A stretch of 64,000 nt of DNA from Burkholderiales bacterium Ga0074133 (GTDB taxonomy: Bacteria; Pseudomonadota; Gammaproteobacteria; Burkholderiales; Burkholderiaceae_C), in the NCBI GenBank assembly GCA_001464865.1, contig LNEG01000001.1, positions 48,530 through 112,529 of the forward strand. Direction: 5' to 3'. A program made the position numbers and the translations under genes. The notes below the pieces were generated by a model. It saw nothing but the letters and a program-made list of their open reading frames with translations. It had not been told where the DNA came from and did no database searches. Below are positions 1-7,373 of the stretch, one piece after another. Within the stretch, counting starts at the first letter, position 1; the number at the start of each line of letters is the position of its first letter.

Positions 1-46
1 GGTTCAGAACCGGGATTTTGAGCGTTCGAGTCGCTCGCGGGGCACC
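1..46 (+). tRNA. Partial tRNA truncated by window start; loop TTCAGAA suggests anticodon CAG (Leu), uncertain
   Basis: CCGGG anticodon 3' stem, GAGCG-TTCGAGT-CGCTC T-arm, acceptor 3' end and CCA. Confidence 0.55.
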
Positions 47-57
47 ACTCTCAAATC

Positions 58-141
58 GCACGAATAGCCAAGTGGTCGAAGGCACCTGATTGCAAACCAG
101 GCGAGAAATCCTCAGCGGTTCGAATCCGTTTTCGTGCTCCA
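58..141 (+). tRNA. tRNA-Cys (GCA)
   Basis: Acceptor GCACGAA/TTCGTGC, loop TTGCAAA, T-loop TTCGAAT, encoded CCA; unusually long variable region. Confidence 0.75.
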
Positions 142-154
142 CACAACACCCAAC

Positions 155-244
155 GGAGAGATGCCGGAGTGGTCAAACGGCGCTGCCTCGAAAGCAGATG
201 GTCCATTCATGGGCACCAGGGTTCGAATCCCTGTTTCTCCGCCA
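155..244 (+). tRNA. tRNA-Ser (CGA)
   Basis: GGAGAGATGCCGGAGTGG start, loop CTCGAAA, long variable arm, CCA. Confidence 0.9.
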
Positions 245-254
245 CTCATACTTT

Positions 255-345
255 GGAAGCGTAGCCTCAATGGTAAGGCCCCCGATTTGAAATCGGAGTG
301 AGCAGTTCGCTGCTGTCCGGGTTCGAGTCTCCGGCGCTTCCGCCA
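255..345 (+). tRNA. tRNA-Ser (TGA)
   Basis: Acceptor GGAAGCG/CGCTTCC, loop TTTGAAA, long variable arm, CCA. Confidence 0.9.
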
Positions 346-355
346 AACACTTTAT

Positions 356-445
356 GGAGAGATGCCGGAGCGGTCAAACGGCGCACGTTGGAAACGTGAT
401 GGTCCCGCAAGGGACGCCAGAGTTCGAGTCTCTGTCTCTCCGCCA
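356..445 (+). tRNA. tRNA-Ser (GGA)
   Basis: GGAGAGA acceptor, loop TTGGAAA, long variable arm, CCA. Confidence 0.9.
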
Positions 446-459
446 GAACATAGATTTTT

Positions 460-545
460 GGAGGGTTGACCGAGTGGTTGAAGGTGACCGGCTGTAACCC
501 GGTTCTGTAAAAAGCGCGCTGGTCCGAATCCAGCACCCTCCACCA
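460..545 (+). tRNA. tRNA-Tyr (GTA)
   Basis: Acceptor GGAGGGT, loop CTGTAAC, class II variable arm, CCA. Confidence 0.9.
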
Positions 546-552
546 AAAATTT

Positions 553-627
553 CGGAGTGTCGGTAAGTGGCATACCACTCGCTTTGGGAGCGAGATTTCA
601 AGTGTTCGATTCACTTCACTCCGACCA
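553..627 (+). tRNA. tRNA-Pro (TGG)
   Basis: Acceptor CGGAGTG/CACTCCG, stem CTCGC/GCGAG, loop TTTGGGA, CCA. Confidence 0.9.
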
Positions 628-634
628 CCCACAT

Positions 635-710
635 GGGGACATAGCTCAGCTGGGAGAGCACTTGCCTTGCAAGCAATAGGTCCGCGGTTCAATCCCGCGT
701 GTCTCCACCA
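635..710 (+). tRNA. tRNA-Ala (TGC)
   Basis: GGGGACATAGCTCAGCTGGGAGAGC, loop CTTGCAA, CCA. Confidence 0.92.
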
Positions 711-726
711 TCACGACAATTTTTTC

Positions 727-800
727 GCGGCATTTCTCCTGGGAGAGGACTCAGCCTTCCAAGCTGATGGATGCGGGTTCGAATCCCCAATGTCGCTCCA
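727..800 (+). tRNA. tRNA-Gly (TCC)
   Basis: Acceptor GCGGCAT/ATGTCGC, loop CTTCCAA, CCA. Confidence 0.85.
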
Positions 801-805
801 ATCAT

Positions 806-880
806 GCCTGGTTAGCTCAGAGGAAGAGCACTCCCTCGATAAGGGATAGGTCGGGATTTCGAAACTCCCACTAGGCACCA
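806..880 (+). tRNA. tRNA-Ile (GAT), slightly degenerate
   Basis: GCCTGGTTAGCTCAG, loop TCGATAA (C at position 33), irregular T-arm, CCA. Confidence 0.75.
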
Positions 881-905
881 AAATCTAACTTTTCAGATCG
901 CATTT

Positions 906-981
906 GCCCTTTTAGCTCAATTGGTAGAGCAGCTGTTTTGTACTCAGCAGGTCGAGCGTTCGATTCGTTCAGGGGGCACCA
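906..981 (+). tRNA. tRNA-Thr (TGT)
   Basis: GCCCTTTTAGCTCAATTGGTAGAGC, loop TTTGTAC, CCA. Confidence 0.85.
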
Positions 982-990
982 TTTTTCATT

Positions 991-1066
991 GGCTGCATAG
1001 CTCAGCAGGTAGAGCACTGACCTCATAAGTCAGCGTGCGATGGTTCGACCCCATTTGCAGCCACCA
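991..1066 (+). tRNA. tRNA-Met-like (CAT)
   Basis: GGCTGCATAGCTCAG, stem CTGAC/GTCAG, loop CTCATAA, CCA. Confidence 0.9.
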
Positions 1067-1089
1067 ATCATACTTCTCGTCATCATATT

Positions 1090-1180
1090 GGAAAATTGGC
1101 CGAGTGGTCTAAGGCAACTGCCTGCTAAGCAGTGACTCTGAAATATGGGTTCATCAGTTCGAATCTGATATTTTCCGCCA
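1090..1180 (+). tRNA. tRNA-Ser (GCT)
   Basis: GGAAAATTGGCCGAGTGG, loop CTGCTAA, long variable arm, CCA. Confidence 0.9.
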
Positions 1181-1195
1181 CAGTTTTTTTTCTGT

Positions 1196-1271
1196 TCCCC
1201 AGTAGCTCAGTCGGTAGAGCGCCTCCCTGTTAAGGAGACCGTCCGTGGTTCGATCCCACGCTGGGGAGCCA
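1196..1271 (+). tRNA. tRNA-Asn (GTT)
   Basis: TCCCCAGTAGCTCAGTCGGTAGAGC, loop CTGTTAA, CCA. Confidence 0.93.
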
Positions 1272-1285
1272 ATCATTTTTCACGC

Positions 1286-1368
1286 GCCCATGTGGTGAAA
1301 CGGCAAACACAGCTGCCTCAAAAGCAGCCGCCACAGGCATGCTGGTTCGACTCCAGCCATGGGCACCA
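1286..1368 (+). tRNA. tRNA-Leu (CAA)
   Basis: Acceptor GCCCATG/CATGGGC, loop CTCAAAA, long variable arm, CCA. Confidence 0.9.
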
Positions 1369-1380
1369 TTCTTCAGTCAT

Positions 1381-1456
1381 GCGTCCATAGCTCAGCGGAT
1401 AGAGTGCCCGGCTACGAACCGGGAGGCCGGAGGTTTGAATCCTTCTGGACGCGCCA
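1381..1456 (+). tRNA. tRNA-Arg (ACG)
   Basis: GCGTCCATAGCTCAGCGGATAGAG, loop CTACGAA, CCA. Confidence 0.93.
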
Positions 1457-1462
1457 TCAACA

Positions 1463-1537
1463 GGCCTGTTAGCTCAGTGGTAGAGCGTCGGATTGTCCAT
1501 CCGAGTGTCCGGGGTTCAATTCCCCGATAGGCCGCCA
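1463..1537 (+). tRNA. tRNA-Asp (GTC)
   Basis: GGCCTGTTAGCTCAGTGGTAGAGC, loop TTGTCCA, CCA. Confidence 0.92.
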
Positions 1538-1541
1538 AATC

Positions 1542-1617
1542 GCCGCAATAACTCAGCGAACAGAGTGTGCGCCTCCTACGCGCAATGTCGCCAGTTTGAA
1601 TCTGGCTTGCGGCACCA
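1542..1617 (+). tRNA. tRNA-Arg (CCT)
   Basis: Acceptor GCCGCAA/TTGCGGC, stem TGCGC/GCGCA, loop CTCCTAC, CCA. Confidence 0.85.
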
Positions 1618-1937
1618 TCCAGTCGCATCTTCTTCACATGTGCCGGTGCCGTGACGCATCGCACTTCCCAACACCTCACTGCGTGCACGCCACGCCGTGT
1701 TGTGCCCAGGTCAGCTCAGCCCTGAAACCAGAAACGCTGAGAACGTGTCCGTGCAGGCCCTGCAGTCGCCACCGATAGGCGGCGTGGGGATCTGAGCACA
1801 TGGCCACGACGCAGTGCCCCGGACAAGATAGCCGCGAGGGGCGCAACGGCTGCAACCCGTCGAGCCAGTGTGGGACTGGCTGTTGAGGTTCGGCGCCAGC
1901 TCCCAAAGAGCTGTGCGACCGAAACCCATGCTCACAC

Positions 1938-2011
1938 GTCGGCTAGCTCAGAGGTAGAGCAGTGCCCTTACAAGGCAATGGTCCGCGGTTCAACCCCGTG
2001 GCCGACGACCA
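1938..2011 (+). tRNA. tRNA-Val (TAC)
   Basis: GTCGGCTAGCTCAGAGGTAGAGC, loop CTTACAA, CCA. Confidence 0.9.
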
Positions 2012-2017
2012 CTTCAT

Positions 2018-2090
2018 GCGGAAAAAGCTCTGCTGGTCGAGCGCAACCTTGCCAAGGTTGAGGTCGCGAGTTCGAACCTCGCTTTCCGCT
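2018..2090 (+). tRNA. tRNA-Gly (GCC), no encoded CCA
   Basis: Acceptor GCGGAAA/TTTCCGC, stem CAACC/GGTTG, loop TTGCCAA; 3' end reads TCAT rather than NCCA. Confidence 0.85.
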
Positions 2091-2256
2091 CATTCATTGT
2101 TCACATCATCAACTAGGAGTTTCCATGAAACGAAAACCGAAGGCACGAAAGGTGCCGGGCCCGCGAAATCCCCTCGTCGCGGTAGCCCACTTCAAGAGGG
2201 CTGGCAGTCACAGCAAGTCCAACAAGGCTCTGCGTCGCCAGGAAAAGTTTCACATG

Positions 2257-2330
2257 GGGGGTGTAGTTCAAGTGGAAGAACACTCGGCTTTTACCCGAGA
2301 TGTGCGGTTTCGATACCGACGCCCCCACCA
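2257..2330 (+). tRNA. tRNA-Lys (TTT)
   Basis: Acceptor GGGGGTG/CGCCCCC, stem CTCGG/CCGAG, loop CTTTTAC, CCA. Confidence 0.85.
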
Positions 2331-2376
2331 CGAGATCTCATTCCAAAGCGCAACTGCTTCGGAATGCGTTCTCCAT

Positions 2377-2450
2377 ACCTCGGTAGCTCAGTGATAGAGC
2401 AGGTGGTTTTCTACACCCCAGGTCGCGGCTCGTACCCGCCCGAGGTGCCA
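2377..2450 (+). tRNA. tRNA of ambiguous identity (Arg TCT or Glu TTC), possibly degenerate
   Basis: Acceptor ACCTCGG/CCGAGGT, canonical D-arm, CCA; anticodon and T-arm frames are irregular. Confidence 0.6.
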
Positions 2451-2458
2451 ATCTTTAT

Positions 2459-2534
2459 GGTGCGTGTAGCTCAGTGGCAGAGCCCCAGGTTGTGATCCTG
2501 GTTGTCGCGGGTTCGACCCCCGTCTCGCACCCCA
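2459..2534 (+). tRNA. tRNA-His (GTG)
   Basis: Extra 5' G and C73 discriminator, stem CCAGG/CCTGG, loop TTGTGAT, CCA. Confidence 0.88.
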
Positions 2535-2542
2535 AATCCATA

Positions 2543-2625
2543 GCCCGTGTGGTGGAACGGCAGACACGCGACCTTGAGGGGGTCGTGCTTCAAGCGTGCA
2601 GGTTCGACTCCTGCCACGGGCACCA
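2543..2625 (+). tRNA. tRNA-Leu (GAG)
   Basis: Acceptor GCCCGTG/CACGGGC, loop TTGAGGG, long variable arm, CCA. Confidence 0.9.
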
Positions 2626-2705
2626 GTTTGCATGGCCTCAACGTTGTTTTCGCTTTCCCCATCCCATCAACGTCAACCAACACTCAATGCCCACACAGGT
2701 GATCT

Positions 2706-3278
2706 ATGCAGATCCTGCGCCTCGACATCACTGGCTTCCCGCAAGCCTGGCTCTCCCCTGAGCAGGCCGCGCCGTACTACGCCACCGACTCGGTGTGTTG
2801 GACGGTCGGCGATGTGTGCACGTCACTTCGCGGAGGCATGAACAGCGTGACGGGGCGCCAGTCTCAGATCGACCTGCACCCCATCATTGCGGTGCGTGGC
2901 GCCGCTCAGGTCAACCTCTTCGATGCGGTGCCATCGTTGACGAATGCGAAGCTGTTCAAACGCGATCGCTACACCTGCGCTTACTGCGGCAACGTCCACC
3001 TGCGCGGCCTCACGCGGGATCACATCGTGCCGACCAGTAAAGGTGGTCTCGATGTCTGGCAGAACGTCGCGAGCGCCTGTCGCGGATGCAATGCTCTGAA
3101 GGGGTCGAGACTGCTGCAGCAGGCGGGTATGGAGCTTCTCTACACCCCCTATGTTCCTTCGGTCTTCGAGGGGTTCTTGCTGTCAGGGCGTCATATCCGC
3201 GCAGACGTGCACGAGTGGCTGGCAAGCCGGGTATCGAAGACTTCGAGGTGGTACGCGTCGACCCCACTGCTGAACTGA
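2706..3278 (+). CDS. HNH endonuclease
   Basis: LFKRDRYTCAYCG...LTRDHIVPTSKGG...WQNVASACRGCNALKG. Confidence 0.88.
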   Translation: MQILRLDITGFPQAWLSPEQAAPYYATDSVCWTVGDVCTSLRGGMNSVTGRQSQIDLHPIIAVRGAAQVNLFDAVPSLTNAKLFKRDRYTCAYCGNVHLRGLTRDHIVPTSKGGLDVWQNVASACRGCNALKGSRLLQQAGMELLYTPYVPSVFEGFLLSGRHIRADVHEWLASRVSKTSRWYASTPLLN

Positions 3279-3902
3279 TCAGCATTCCGACCGGGCTGCG
3301 TCATCGCGGCGGATCTGCATCTCCACCTCGATTCGGATTTCCTCGGCACCTGCCTTGTCGCGCAGCAAGGTCAGCAGCTTGTTGTGGCCAGTCTCTTGGG
3401 GCAAAGCGGCCAACCTTTTGGCCATGAGACCGTCATGCAGCTGCTGTGTGACGCGAAGCATGGCCACCAGGTCGATGAGACGACGCCGTTTCCAAAGCAC
3501 CTTGAGCTCGTCTCTATCGCTCTCCGCCAACAAGTCGGAGACCTGCTGCAGCTGGTCACGCAGCCCGGTGGCCGCAAAGTCCTCTGGCGTGAATACATGA
3601 TGCCCATTGGTCGAACCAACACGCGCGCCGAGGGAGTTGAGCAATACAGGGAGGCAATGCGCGACGTGCCGGGCGACGGCCAGATGGTCTTCGAGCTCCT
3701 TATCGCCCACCACACGTGCAGTCCAGCCGCTGCGGACATCTGCCACAACGTCGCGGAACACGCGGCTCAAGCCCGCCAGAATGCCTTGTTGTTCGCGCAG
3801 CTGTAAAACTTCGCTTCGCAAGACGGAATAGGCCAACGCGAGCAGCGTCAGAGCAACCATCAGGACCAAGATCCCCAGAAGGAGGAGTTGCTGCGTTGCC
3901 AT
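3279..3902 (-). CDS. Hypothetical protein with N-terminal TM helix
   Basis: MATQQLLLLGILVLMVALTLLALAYSVL; intact ORF tail-to-tail with the HNH gene. Confidence 0.65.
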   Translation of the reverse strand: MATQQLLLLGILVLMVALTLLALAYSVLRSEVLQLREQQGILAGLSRVFRDVVADVRSGWTARVVGDKELEDHLAVARHVAHCLPVLLNSLGARVGSTNGHHVFTPEDFAATGLRDQLQQVSDLLAESDRDELKVLWKRRRLIDLVAMLRVTQQLHDGLMAKRLAALPQETGHNKLLTLLRDKAGAEEIRIEVEMQIRRDDAARSEC

Positions 3903-3909
3903 CCTGGGT

Positions 3910-4425
3910 TCAGTGTTTCCGTGGTCCGCGGTAGGGCTTTGCGGGGGAGGGTTCAGAGTCGCGCGCGATCATGGAGTCAATGTCCTGGATATCTCGCATC
4001 ATGGGATCGCATGCGGGATCGTCTGGGAACCGGCCCATTGAATCCGGGAACACCAGCTGGAAAGAAGGGACCGCATGGGAGAAATTCTCACCATGCAGCA
4101 TGGCCATGCGACCGAAATGTTCGAACTGTGAAATGGTCAGCTGTTTGACCCGCAGAGGCATGTTGGCCACTTCGTTCACGATCGAGCCAGTCTGCGCCTG
4201 GAACTCTCCGCCGATCAGCTTCTCAGCCGCTGCGTTGAGCAAGATGTTGGCTGTTCGGGGATCAATGCCCATGAGCAGGATTTCTGGCAATCCACGCGCG
4301 CTCAGGCCTACCGTGTAGGAGATGCTGGGGATCCCCTTTTCGACGTCTTCGAACACACTCTGAACAGCCCAGCCGTGTGTATCGACAAGATTGCAGATCT
4401 TCTTCCAGTACGCGTCGAGGTCCAT
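3910..4425 (-). CDS. DUF4262-like protein
   Basis: HGWAVQSVFEDVEKGIPSISYTVGL...GLPEILLMGIDPRTA. Confidence 0.75.
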   Translation of the reverse strand: MDLDAYWKKICNLVDTHGWAVQSVFEDVEKGIPSISYTVGLSARGLPEILLMGIDPRTANILLNAAAEKLIGGEFQAQTGSIVNEVANMPLRVKQLTISQFEHFGRMAMLHGENFSHAVPSFQLVFPDSMGRFPDDPACDPMMRDIQDIDSMIARDSEPSPAKPYRGPRKH

Positions 4426-4497
4426 GAGTGATGTCAGCTGGTGAGGTCGGGTAGGTTGTGTGTATTGTATATCTCAACCAATAAAGACTCTCCCCGT

Positions 4498-5232
4498 TCA
4501 TCCCCCAGCTTGTGTGCTTTCAACCCATGCCAAGTGGTCAAAACCTCGGTGCTGAAGGCCGTAAGCTACTAGAGCTGCTCGGCGTGCTGTCAGGATCTTC
4601 GCGCGACCGGCTGAGGGGTCTTCTTTCAGCTCGCGCTCCCAGCTTTCCAGCCAGGCTGCAGCCTCCCCGGTGTCTCCTAACTCGATCAAGACCGCGCGAG
4701 GAACATCCGGCCAGAGACTGTCGACGGTCATCACCACCTTCCCATCGTCTAAAACAGCCCTGGGCGCTTCAAGAAATCCCATCCAACGGCGAAGCTTGTC
4801 TCTGGCCAGTTCCAGGGCGGCCGCCGGCGAATCTGCGACCCCGTAGTTTGTAGACCGATCCCAAGCCCCACCGTCGAGACATCGAACTTCCAGGCGACCA
4901 TCCGGGAGGGTGATCGCAAAGGGTTTCATCCACCAGGTCAATAGCTCCTCCTCCGATCGTTCCTCATTGGGTGTGTCGTCGAAGGAGGGGGAGAGCACGG
5001 GATTGATCAGAAGCACGGCTCGTGGGTTGCCAGCTGGGGAGGCGAGGGTGGAGGCGGGGGTGGTGGCTTTTCGGACCTCCAGCACATGGTGCCAGCTGCT
5101 GTACCCCCTTGACCGGGCAATCTGCTCGAGCATGACGTTGTAGGGGGAGCCTTGTTCGCGCGTCAGCGTTTTGGCTTCGCGCTTCATCCCTGCCAGCATG
5201 GTGGCTGTGAGTCGGTTGATCATCTCGTGCAT
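4498..5232 (-). CDS. Hypothetical protein (start uncertain; ORF extends to 5295)
   Basis: MHEMINRLTATMLAGMKREAKTLTREQGSPYNVMLEQIARSRGYSSWHHV. Confidence 0.6.
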   Translation of the reverse strand: MHEMINRLTATMLAGMKREAKTLTREQGSPYNVMLEQIARSRGYSSWHHVLEVRKATTPASTLASPAGNPRAVLLINPVLSPSFDDTPNEERSEEELLTWWMKPFAITLPDGRLEVRCLDGGAWDRSTNYGVADSPAAALELARDKLRRWMGFLEAPRAVLDDGKVVMTVDSLWPDVPRAVLIELGDTGEAAAWLESWERELKEDPSAGRAKILTARRAALVAYGLQHRGFDHLAWVESTQAGG

Positions 5233-5484
5233 CCTTGTGCGCCCATGGGCAGCCCACATGCCCAACGCAGGAGTCGAGGTGAAGAAATCGATCACCGTCC
5301 GGCCGAAGCCAGTTCACCTGTGTGGGCGGTGGGCGCCGGATACGCCTGGCGAATTCTAGGGGCATGCAGATGCGTTCGCACCTTGAACGGATGCCTTGAT
5401 CGCTCCATGGCCTCTTTGGTCACCGGCGGGCGTTCCTGGAAGCCTGTGTCCGGGACAATGAAGTTTGGTCACACGGAGCAATGC

Positions 5485-6054
5485 ATGCCATTCACACCTT
5501 TCCATCTTGGAGTCGGCGTCGCCGCGAAATCACTCGCCCCGCGGCTGATTTCGCTGCAGGTTTTTGCCCTCTCTCAGGTGGCCATGGATATCGAACCAGG
5601 GGTGCTGATGGCGAGGGGGGCAGACGAACTCCATGGGTGGACTCACACCCTTCCGGGTGCGGTGCCAGTGGCCCTAGCCTGTGTCATCGTCTGGAAGATT
5701 CTGGAGGGGCGCCGCATCTGGAGGTGGACTTTCGAACCCATACGGGCTGCGATGCTCTGGACGACAGTTTTCGTGGGCGTGTGGAGCCACGTCGCACTGG
5801 ACTCACTCATTCATCGCGACATGGCCTCGACACGGCATCTTCTTGCCCTTGATGGGTACGGCCTGCTGCCGCACGAGTCAGTTGAACTCGCCTGCCTGGC
5901 AATGGCCGCCATTGGGGGTGCTGTGGTGGCAATCAGACTGGGTGCGCAAGGCGTTTCAGATTCCTTTCGAGCCTTGATTCGAAATCTGCAGCAAAGCCCC
6001 GGAAAGTTTGAGCGCGCGGCCTCAAGAACCGATCAGCCAGGCCCGACCGATTGA
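5485..6054 (+). CDS. Membrane protein, DUF4184/metal-dependent-hydrolase-like
   Basis: MPFTPFHLGVGVAAKSLAP...SHVALDSLIHRDM; several TM segments. Confidence 0.6.
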   Translation: MPFTPFHLGVGVAAKSLAPRLISLQVFALSQVAMDIEPGVLMARGADELHGWTHTLPGAVPVALACVIVWKILEGRRIWRWTFEPIRAAMLWTTVFVGVWSHVALDSLIHRDMASTRHLLALDGYGLLPHESVELACLAMAAIGGAVVAIRLGAQGVSDSFRALIRNLQQSPGKFERAASRTDQPGPTD

Positions 6055-6078
6055 CACATAAATCAAGGCGACTTACGA

Positions 6079-6603
6079 TTGACCGCTATGTCAATCGCCT
6101 CGAATCTCCTCGCCCAGGTCTTGTCCGCAGCTCAAGCTGCTGGATTGGACCAGGCGCGCTTGGCCGAGATGGCAGGGATGGCTCCTGAAACCATCTCCAG
6201 AGCCAAAAAGCGCGGGACCGTAGATCTGCGAACGATTGAGGCCTTGGCGAAAGTGGTGGGCCTTCACTTGGAACTTGCCCCAGACACCCGTCCTGCTGAT
6301 CCTGCGCCGATCGCCACGAACAGATCACCTCTCGCAGATCCCAAATGGGGTCTGGCCTGGTCAAACCCGAACATGGACACAGGGACCCTCATCCGAAACG
6401 CGCTTGCCAAGGGTGGTCTCATTTTGCTCGCTGAGGCTGTGAAGGCTCATGGGCTGGATGAGGTCAGCACCCAATGGCGACTGGTCAAGCCAACACTGAA
6501 GCCTCGCACACAAGAAGAAGTGGAGAGGAGGTTGCAGAACTTTGCCAAAGGAATTTCCAATGCTCAGGCCCGACACCGCCAAACTGTGGGACTTTCTTCG
6601 TGA
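6079..6603 (+). CDS. HTH antitoxin-like regulator, probable partner of the AbiEii protein
   Basis: DQARLAEMAGMAPETISRAKKRGTVDLRTIEALAKVVGL; overlaps the downstream nucleotidyltransferase. Confidence 0.65.
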   Translation: MTAMSIASNLLAQVLSAAQAAGLDQARLAEMAGMAPETISRAKKRGTVDLRTIEALAKVVGLHLELAPDTRPADPAPIATNRSPLADPKWGLAWSNPNMDTGTLIRNALAKGGLILLAEAVKAHGLDEVSTQWRLVKPTLKPRTQEEVERRLQNFAKGISNAQARHRQTVGLSS

Positions 6604-7348
6604 CGATCGTGCGCTATCTGGGTTCGTCTTGGTCGGGGGGACCGCCCTGTCGATGCACCTGGACCACCGGATCAGTGAGGACCTCGACCTCATGTTTCTT
6701 GGAAAGCAGCTCCCCAAGGGCCGAATCGACGCACTGAAACGCCGCGCATGGGCGGCCGGCTTTGAATTCAATGCAAACGATTCACCTGAGGTGGTCGCTG
6801 AGTTCGAGGACACTGGCATGGACTACCGAGACTTCCAGCAGGACTACGTTGTCAATGGGACGGTGAAGGTGACGTTTGTTGCCCCCGACGCGGAGAACTC
6901 AAGGCAGCTCGAGCACGTTGAAAGTCCCGGCCCACGCGTTGCGAGCATGGAAGAGATCTTCAGGCTCAAGTGCATCGTCGCGGCCGACAGATCGAAAACT
7001 CGTGACTGGTTTGATCTCTACCTCCTGCTCAAGGAGGGTCGATTCAAGCCGGCCGACATGCTCGCGACGTTCCAGCGGGGTGGCGTGCCATCGAAGTACG
7101 ACATTGCAATTCGACGCCTGTCAGAAGGTCGCCCGAGCCTCAATGATGAGGGCTATGAAACACTTTTGCCCAATGCGCCATCGGTGGAGCAAATGCGTGA
7201 GTTTTTCATCGCGGTACGCGACCACAATGAAATCGAGATTGCTGTCATGGATGATGTTGTTCAGCGTGTGAACTCAGCCCCTACACATCCGAAAACTGAA
7301 CCCGGCATTGCATCCACCGGAAGCGCGATCAAGCGCCGGCGCCCATGA
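6542..7348 (+). CDS. AbiEii/AbiGii-family nucleotidyltransferase toxin
   Basis: FVLVGGTALSMHLDHRISEDLDLMFL...FRLKCIVAADRSKTRDWFDLYLLL; start is more likely inside the ORF at MLRPDTAKLW; tail SAIKRRRP. Confidence 0.8.
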   Translation: MPKEFPMLRPDTAKLWDFLRDDRALSGFVLVGGTALSMHLDHRISEDLDLMFLGKQLPKGRIDALKRRAWAAGFEFNANDSPEVVAEFEDTGMDYRDFQQDYVVNGTVKVTFVAPDAENSRQLEHVESPGPRVASMEEIFRLKCIVAADRSKTRDWFDLYLLLKEGRFKPADMLATFQRGGVPSKYDIAIRRLSEGRPSLNDEGYETLLPNAPSVEQMREFFIAVRDHNEIEIAVMDDVVQRVNSAPTHPKTEPGIASTGSAIKRRRP

Positions 7349-7373
7349 ACAACTGCCTGATCGAAACCACCCC

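Noticed and set aside
1618-1937. 320-bp spacer within the tRNA array
   Set aside because: Looked for additional tRNAs or a small gene; only degenerate tRNA-like fragments, nothing I can support.
267-2495. Numerous ORFs on both strands in the first 2.6 kb
   Set aside because: They overlap well-formed tRNA genes and have no coherent protein signal; they are read-through artefacts of tRNA sequence.
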